Assembly (NCBI GenBank): GCA_034687125.1
Contig: JAQGBZ010000066.1
Location: 1 to 64,000 of the forward strand
DNA from: Neelides folsomi
Lineage: Eukaryota; Arthropoda; Collembola; Neelipleona; Neelidae
DNA length: 64,000 nucleotides
Direction of reading: 5' to 3'
The notes beneath the pieces were generated by a model that was not told the DNA's origin, ran no database searches, and saw only the letters and a program-made list of their open reading frames with translations. A program made the position numbers and the translations under genes. This document shows, piece by piece, positions 58,882 to 64,000 of the stretch (its first letter is position 1; the number at the start of each line of letters is the position of its first letter).

Positions 58882-61631
58882 TTAAAATTGAAAATGTCCC
58901 CGATTGGGCTCCCCAATAACATTATTTGTTCCTATTAAGTTAACATAAAAAGGCAATTGATCTTGTCTTTGGGTTTCAACTTCGCTTGGACTTGAACTAA
59001 CACTATCCATATTATCCGTTTCCAACTTTTCGGGATTTCTTCTTGGTTTCCGAATCCCAAGAGTTTTCCCTTGTCGTTCCATTTTCTTATGATGGAACAA
59101 ATGAAGATTTAAATAATTCTGATGGGTGAATCTTTTCCCACAAATCTCACAAGCACATCTTGTAATGTGTGGCGTATGCGTCGTCTCGTGAATTTCCATT
59201 GCTCTCTTCATTTTAAAACCTTTGTTGCAAAATGAGCAAAAGTGAAAACGCTCTCCACTGTGGTTCATCTTATGGTATCTGAGCTGCGATGCCGAACGGA
59301 AGGTTTTCTCACAATTGTCAATACTACATTTATAGGTGTAGCCAGCATGATTAATTTTAACATGTTCATTCAAATGCCATTTTGAAGACGTTTTCTTTGG
59401 GCAATGCTGACATGAGAACTTCTTATTTCCTAAGTGGACGTTATTTTCATGAACCTTTAACTTGTAGCTGCTTCCTATAATTAATAAATAAATAATTGGA
59501 ATAATTAATAAAACTTCCAAAAATTATTATTAATTCAATTACAATCTTAATAAAATTAAACTTTCACTATTATGAATATTTTATTACCGTATGTTTTTCC
59601 GCAACTTTGGCACATGAAGTTATTAGCAGTTTCGGAATGAAACAGTTGGAAATGTCGAGCATGAGCTTTATCGTTAACGAACACCTAAACATGAAGTTAA
59701 ATTTAATTATAAATGTAACATTTACATTTAAACAAAATTAATAGTAATTAATTCAATATTGAAAATTATAAATTAAAACACCTTATTACAAACGTCGCAT
59801 TTGACTGGTATTCGTTTTTCATTATCGTGAACAAGCATATGTTTTTTCAATCTAAAAATTTAAAAAAAATTTATTGATTATTGTATTGATATTAATAATG
59901 GCCTTTCATGTATTTTAATGAATTATTATTCTTAATTTTAATAATCTTACACAAGGACTGAAATTCCACAAATTGGGCAAAGTGAATATCGTGGTTCAGC
60001 TTGTTCAAAATTTTCAGTCCGTTTCCATTCCCCACGCAATTTCCTCTTTTCCTCAACATGTTTCACATTCGTATGTTTCCTCCAAGAATCTCTCCCCTTG
60101 AACCATTTAGGACAAAATGGACATTTGTGAATTTCATCATTGTGAACTTCTGTTTGATGTGAACTCAAAAGTTCCTTCGTGTCAAATTTCTCTTTGCACA
60201 CAAAACAAGGAGTCCCGGGAAGAAAACCTTTTCTCTCTCTTCGCTTCTCTTTGGGTCTTGGAATATTATTGTGAACGTAGTCAAAATGTCTCTTCATCGT
60301 AGTATTTGTTTTGAACATTTTTCCACACACTGGACAAGTGAGTGTTTTATTATCATGCGCTTTATATAGATGGTCTTTTAAATCGCTCAATTTATCGAAT
60401 TTTTCTCCACAGACAGTGCAAGGGTCTCCGGGTTGGAATGGAACCGATCTGCTCATTGACCGTTTTTTAGTTGAGAAAAGACGCTTTTTGACAACTTTGT
60501 CTGAACTTGAACTGTCTGAATTGATATTGAAATCGGAATCGTATTCCGTTCCTGATTCTGATTCTGATTCCGATTCGATTTTCTGTTTCTGCATACGTCT
60601 CGTTCGTGATCGGAGCGATGCGAGATAAGTTTGAGCTTTGATCTCTTCTTGGGTCATGTCTTCCAATTTCTTCATTTTCAAATTAAATTTATTTTCCAAT
60701 GCGTCTTCTTTCATTTTTTTCCAATTTAATGTTTCGGTAGATTCCTTTCGTCTTGCTTGATCCGTGGCTATGCGAAGACTGATGACTTTGGCAACTTTAA
60801 TTTTCCTCTCTGTTCTATTAAAACAAATAAATATATCAAATATATTAATTAAATTATATAAATATGGTATATACTAAAAAATAATAAATTTATTAAATAA
60901 TAATAATAATAATAAACATATGTTACAATTAGTTAAATTTTATAAAATTACTCATTTTCCTCTGAAGGGGCAGCGTCTTCATCGGTAGAACTTCCAAAGT
61001 CTGAGTCATCTCCGTCATCGTCTCCAAATTCTTCCTCTGCCAGATTTAACTCATTCCATGATTGGATATCGGAAATTTCGATTGGATTTGAACCGGAACT
61101 CGCTTTTGGGAATAGTTTTCTGTCTTCAGTAAAGATATTTTTATCTTGTAATAATGCAAGATCTAAATAATAAATAAAAGAAATTATAATTTTTCAGGTC
61201 AGTATAAAGTAAACGCAATAGAATATTTTGCAATGATACAATTTCATGTTTAAACTTATTTAATTATTATTACCATTACAAACTTTTCGTCTTATGATCT
61301 GAATGCTACAATTTTCATCATTTCGAGATGAAGGCGATGATTTTGATTGTTCCTCGTGAGAGTGAAGAAGTTGATTTTTAAGTTTTGTCCTGAAGGTTTC
61401 GATTTCTTGCTCAAGGAGATTGAAGGCAGCTAAAACTTTTGAAATGTTGGCCAATTCAGAGCAACATTCATTACAGAATGATTGATAACCTGAGGAGTTT
61501 AATTCCTCATTGTAATTATCGATGTCTAAATCTAAAATGTCAAAGAATTCTTTGTAAACTTTTTTGATCTTTATCCTTAAAGTCGTATTAGCACAATCTG
61601 CTATTAAATCTCCACAGATAAGGCAAACCAT
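58882..61631 (-). CDS. ZAD-C2H2 zinc-finger protein K (11 fingers, second subfamily)
   Basis: Six exons: 61274-61631 (ZAD), 60952-61162, 59951-60814, 59782-59851, 59588-59684 and 58882-59474, giving 730 aa. The start MVCLIC at 61631 is the only in-frame ATG near the ZAD. The ZAD has CLIC and CNEC. The acidic exon is longer than in I and J (EEEFGDDDGDDSDFGSSTDE), and exon 3 adds an N-terminal basic segment before the motif ALENKFNLKMKKLEDM. A serine/glutamate run (ESESESESGTEYDSD) follows. Fingers: four in exon 3 plus half of CPIC, two split, four in the last exon ending CEICGKRFTHQNYLNLH. The C-terminus (IGEPNRGHFQF) matches the box in I. A conserved block lies about 127 bases upstream. Confidence 0.92.
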
Positions 61632-61757
61632 TATCACTGTATTTTCTTAATGTTTCCCCTTCATTGAAATTAAAGGCTAGCTAATTGTAATTAAACATGT
61701 GGAAAACAAGGAAATCGGAAATTCGAGAATATTAAGAAAGTAAATAAGAATCACCTT

Positions 61758-61789
61758 GAATTGCAATCTCGCACATAATTCGCGCCCAA
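61758..61789. promoter_or_regulatory. Conserved upstream block, copy at gene K
   Basis: Contains GAATTGCAATCTCGCAC, three to four bases, then ATTCGCGCCCA, about 127 bases upstream of the K start. It matches the block before J while the sequence around it has diverged, which suggests selection. Confidence 0.55.
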
Positions 61790-62047
61790 TAGCATTTATA
61801 TTTTACGAAGTTTCTCATGTTATCCTAAATACATTCGGCTATTTTAAATTTATTCATTTAATTAATTAATTTATGCATTTGATGAACAATTTTAACTGTA
61901 TGCCTTTAAAATATTTTTAACAATATTATGCTACCCGAATAATGATAATAACAGCATTAATTGGATTTTTATATGGATGAAAATTAATTTATTTATTAAT
62001 TTAAGTTGATGATTATTACATTTTTAAATGTGGATATTAATTATTAA

Positions 62048-63024
62048 TTAGTCTTTCTTGTCATTCTCATTCTCAACCCCATCATTGAAAATATGTTCAG
62101 AAACTAAATCTTGTTCTGGGTTGGTTAAATATTCTAAATCGGCTGGGTATTTAAAATGATCTTCAAACAGGTAAATCCTCTTTCCGGTCGGGGTGGTGAA
62201 CACAATTGTAGATTTCGGAACTTTGGTAAAAGTTCCAGCGACAAATTCATGAATTGACTTTTTCCCAGGAATCAACGAATCGATAAAAACACCCAGCACA
62301 GTTTTCTGCAAGAGAAAAAATAGCAATATAATATAAATAAAATATAACAATAAAGCCTTTTTGATTAAACTAAAACAAATTCAATAATTTTACAAAAATA
62401 CTTTGTTAGGTATTAAAATATTAACAATTAATTAACTACAATTAATTAAATATATTAAGTTTTTACATCTCGATTCCCATAAATCCTAATTGGGATCCTT
62501 CGCAATAATCCGTAGAGACTGATTGTGAAAGCTGCCAAACCGAGCATGAAATAGACAAGTTCCTCAGTCGATTCAGCCTCCATTTTATGACCAGTATCGA
62601 AAAAATAATCGGGTCGTTCCCCGGTCAGGTCAAGTTGGGGTTTATGCTTTTCTTTCTCTTCCAACTCAATTTTTTCTTGATTGGGTGTACCAATATAAAG
62701 ATTAGCAATTAAGACACTCGTTCCGACGAGGGTCATTAAAAAGAATCCACCTTGGACCATGTACAAATAGGATGGGAAGTTTGAGCGGTAAATGAGGCGG
62801 AATTTGGGAGGAATTCCATCTTTGGCTTTCAGTTTTTCAATCATTTTAAGACTATTGAAATTGTAAGGTTCGCCTGACCTTCCCATTAAACTTCGAACTC
62901 CCCATGACTGACAAGGAAATTGGGAGGGACGAAAAGGGGAAACTTTACTTCTGTTGAGGGATGACGCGTAAGAAATTTTATTCAAGCTCTTCAAACAATT
63001 ATCCAAAAGCCGAATTGAAGACAT
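62048..63024 (-). CDS. TMEM186: TMEM186-like mitochondrial inner-membrane protein, 271 aa
   Basis: TMEM186 is part of the complex I assembly (MCIA) machinery in the mitochondrial inner membrane. Two exons: 62467-63024 (GAT|GTAAAA) and 62048-62305 (TTGCAG), phase 0. Residues 1-50 are rich in R, S and hydroxy residues with almost no acids, fitting a mitochondrial presequence. Then come KFRLIYRSNFPSYLYMVQGG and a first membrane helix (about 92-112), a charged loop, a second helix (LVYFMLGLAAFTISLYGLL) followed by RRIPIRIY, and a soluble C-terminal part (HEFVAGTFTKVP, TTPTGKRIYLFEDHF). Two helices and the 'F-x-x-LRR..-x-x-Y' segment match the family by eye. Another two-helix mitochondrial protein is possible. 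It is the only housekeeping-type gene inside the second ZAD cluster. Confidence 0.65.
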
Positions 63025-63510
63025 TTCTCACGATTTGTATCTATTTGTTAATTAACTTTAATTCAATCTTATAAAGAATAATTTTAAATTATGAACTGTA
63101 AAATTGTTTATATCATTTCGTTTCGTAGTTTAATTAAATGATGAATAACAAAAATTCACAAACTTTCGTTTTAATTTCAATTAGAACAAAATTTCAACAG
63201 TTGAAAAGTTGAAATTCAAGAATTTAACAGTCAACTGATTTTAAACTTCTTTTCTTTAACAGACTTTAATTTACTTCTACTTTTTCTTTTCCTACTTTTT
63301 GTAAATTTAAAGTTCTCGCGCTAAAATGGGCACTATTTAGTGAATAATCGACACAATATCTCAATTTTTTCAATAAAATCACAAAGAATTTTTTATTAGC
63401 AAAATAAAATAAAAAATATGTTTTAAATGTAGAATACATTACATAAAGAGATCAAAAGAGTTTTATACAATTTAATTAAAAAGTAAACGCTTGATTATTA
63501 TTTAAAGTAT
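63025..63510. other. Spacer between the TMEM186-like gene and gene L
   Basis: About 485 bases. A CG-bearing patch (TTCTCGCGCTAAAATGGGC at 63314) may belong to the TMEM186-like promoter. No gene is seen. Confidence 0.35.
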
Positions 63511-63989
63511 TCATGAAACAATGTTTAAATTCTCGTTGATAATGATACACCGTTGTTTCGATTTTCTAGGTTTGGGCTTTGGCTGACCTTTTCCTCTCGC
63601 TTCCACTTTTCTATGCCAAATAAGATGGGCTTTTAAATAAGATTTATGAGTGAATTTCTTTCCACAAATCTCACACTCAGCTCTGGTAATGTGCGGTGTG
63701 TGGATCGTTTCATGAACATTCCTCAGACCCGAGTTTCTAAATCCTTTACAGCAAATCTTGCATTTGTAGGGGCGATCTCCTGTGTGAATTCGCATATGTT
63801 CTTTTATTTGCCTTTTATATTTAAAAACTCGATCGCATCCATCTTGTGGACATTTAAAAGAAGGAGCTGAATGAGAAAGCATGTGAACTTTTAATTGACA
63901 CTGTTGCTGAAATCCCTTTTGACACACTTCGCACTTAAGTTTGAATTCAATGGCGTGGACAGTGTCTTCATGAGACTTCAGAGCTTCGG
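63511..63989 (-). CDS. ZAD-C2H2 zinc-finger protein L, last exon only (continues beyond the window)
   Basis: This is the terminal exon of a gene whose 5' part lies past 64000. It opens after an acceptor (TTTCAG) in the same phase as the last exons of genes C-K. It carries the histidine half of a split finger (LKSHEDTVH), then CEVC, CPQDGC, CKIC and CEICGKKFTHKSYLKAHLIWH, the last after HTPHIT. In the third, the sequence CKICCKGF has an extra cysteine. The tail VEARGKGQPKPKPRKSKQ places it in subfamily C-H rather than with its neighbours I-K. A ZAD is expected upstream but is not seen here. Confidence 0.88.
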
Positions 63990-64000
63990 CTGAAACTAAA

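Noticed and set aside
1-64000. CRISPR arrays, operons, bacterial promoters, tRNA or rRNA genes
   Set aside because: Introns, ZAD factors and gustatory receptors show a nuclear insect genome; the tandem repeats found are minisatellites without CRISPR spacing, and no cloverleaf or rRNA sequence was recognised by eye.

Overview
This is AT-rich (roughly 70% A+T by eye), intron-containing DNA from an insect. The arthropod-type ZAD zinc-finger proteins, the gustatory receptors, short introns with clean GT..AG sites and abundant small terminal-inverted-repeat elements all point there. The order cannot be fixed from this window.

Layout. 1-8.8 kb: mostly spacer, with a small two-exon gene fragment, a 5'-truncated FHIP-like gene (minus), a small ZAD-like/coiled-coil gene (plus) and a two-exon secreted-peptide gene (plus). 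9.8-34.5 kb: eight minus-strand, head-to-tail ZAD-C2H2 zinc-finger genes, called A to H here. They are interrupted by a frame-broken membrane-protein exon (12.7 kb), a plus-strand single-pass membrane protein with an ITAM-like tail (17 kb) and a duplicated terminal-exon pseudogene (28.5 kb). 35-39.4 kb: a decayed zinc-finger gene, a truncated rhodopsin-like receptor exon, a Diedel-like cysteine-rich secreted peptide and a foldback-type repeat. 39.8-44.6 kb: two intact gustatory receptors and the relic of a third. 46-47.4 kb: an alpha-1,3-fucosyltransferase. 49-51.6 kb: a fossil Mutator-like (MULE) transposase between two minisatellites. 51.7-64 kb: a second ZAD-C2H2 subfamily (I, J, K), a TMEM186-like mitochondrial gene, and the last exon of a further ZAD-type gene (L) that runs off the window.

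The main theme is a young, locally duplicating ZAD-C2H2 cluster of 11 intact or partial genes plus L and at least two wrecks. Most members share one blueprint: a ZAD exon, an acidic linker carrying a conserved 'K-x-x-A-x-x-N...L-K-(I/L/M)-K...T...E-(I/L)' motif, then 9 to 11 C2H2 fingers, three of which are split by introns just after their CxxC half. The fixed last finger follows 'HTPHIT'. Members presumably dimerise through ZAD and bind DNA in the nucleus; targets cannot be read from sequence. Two subfamilies are clear: C-H (with L) and I-K. A and B are divergent.

Exon coordinates come from reading splice sites and checking reading-frame phase by hand. Every multi-exon model listed as intact closes in frame. 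No expression or homology search was possible.
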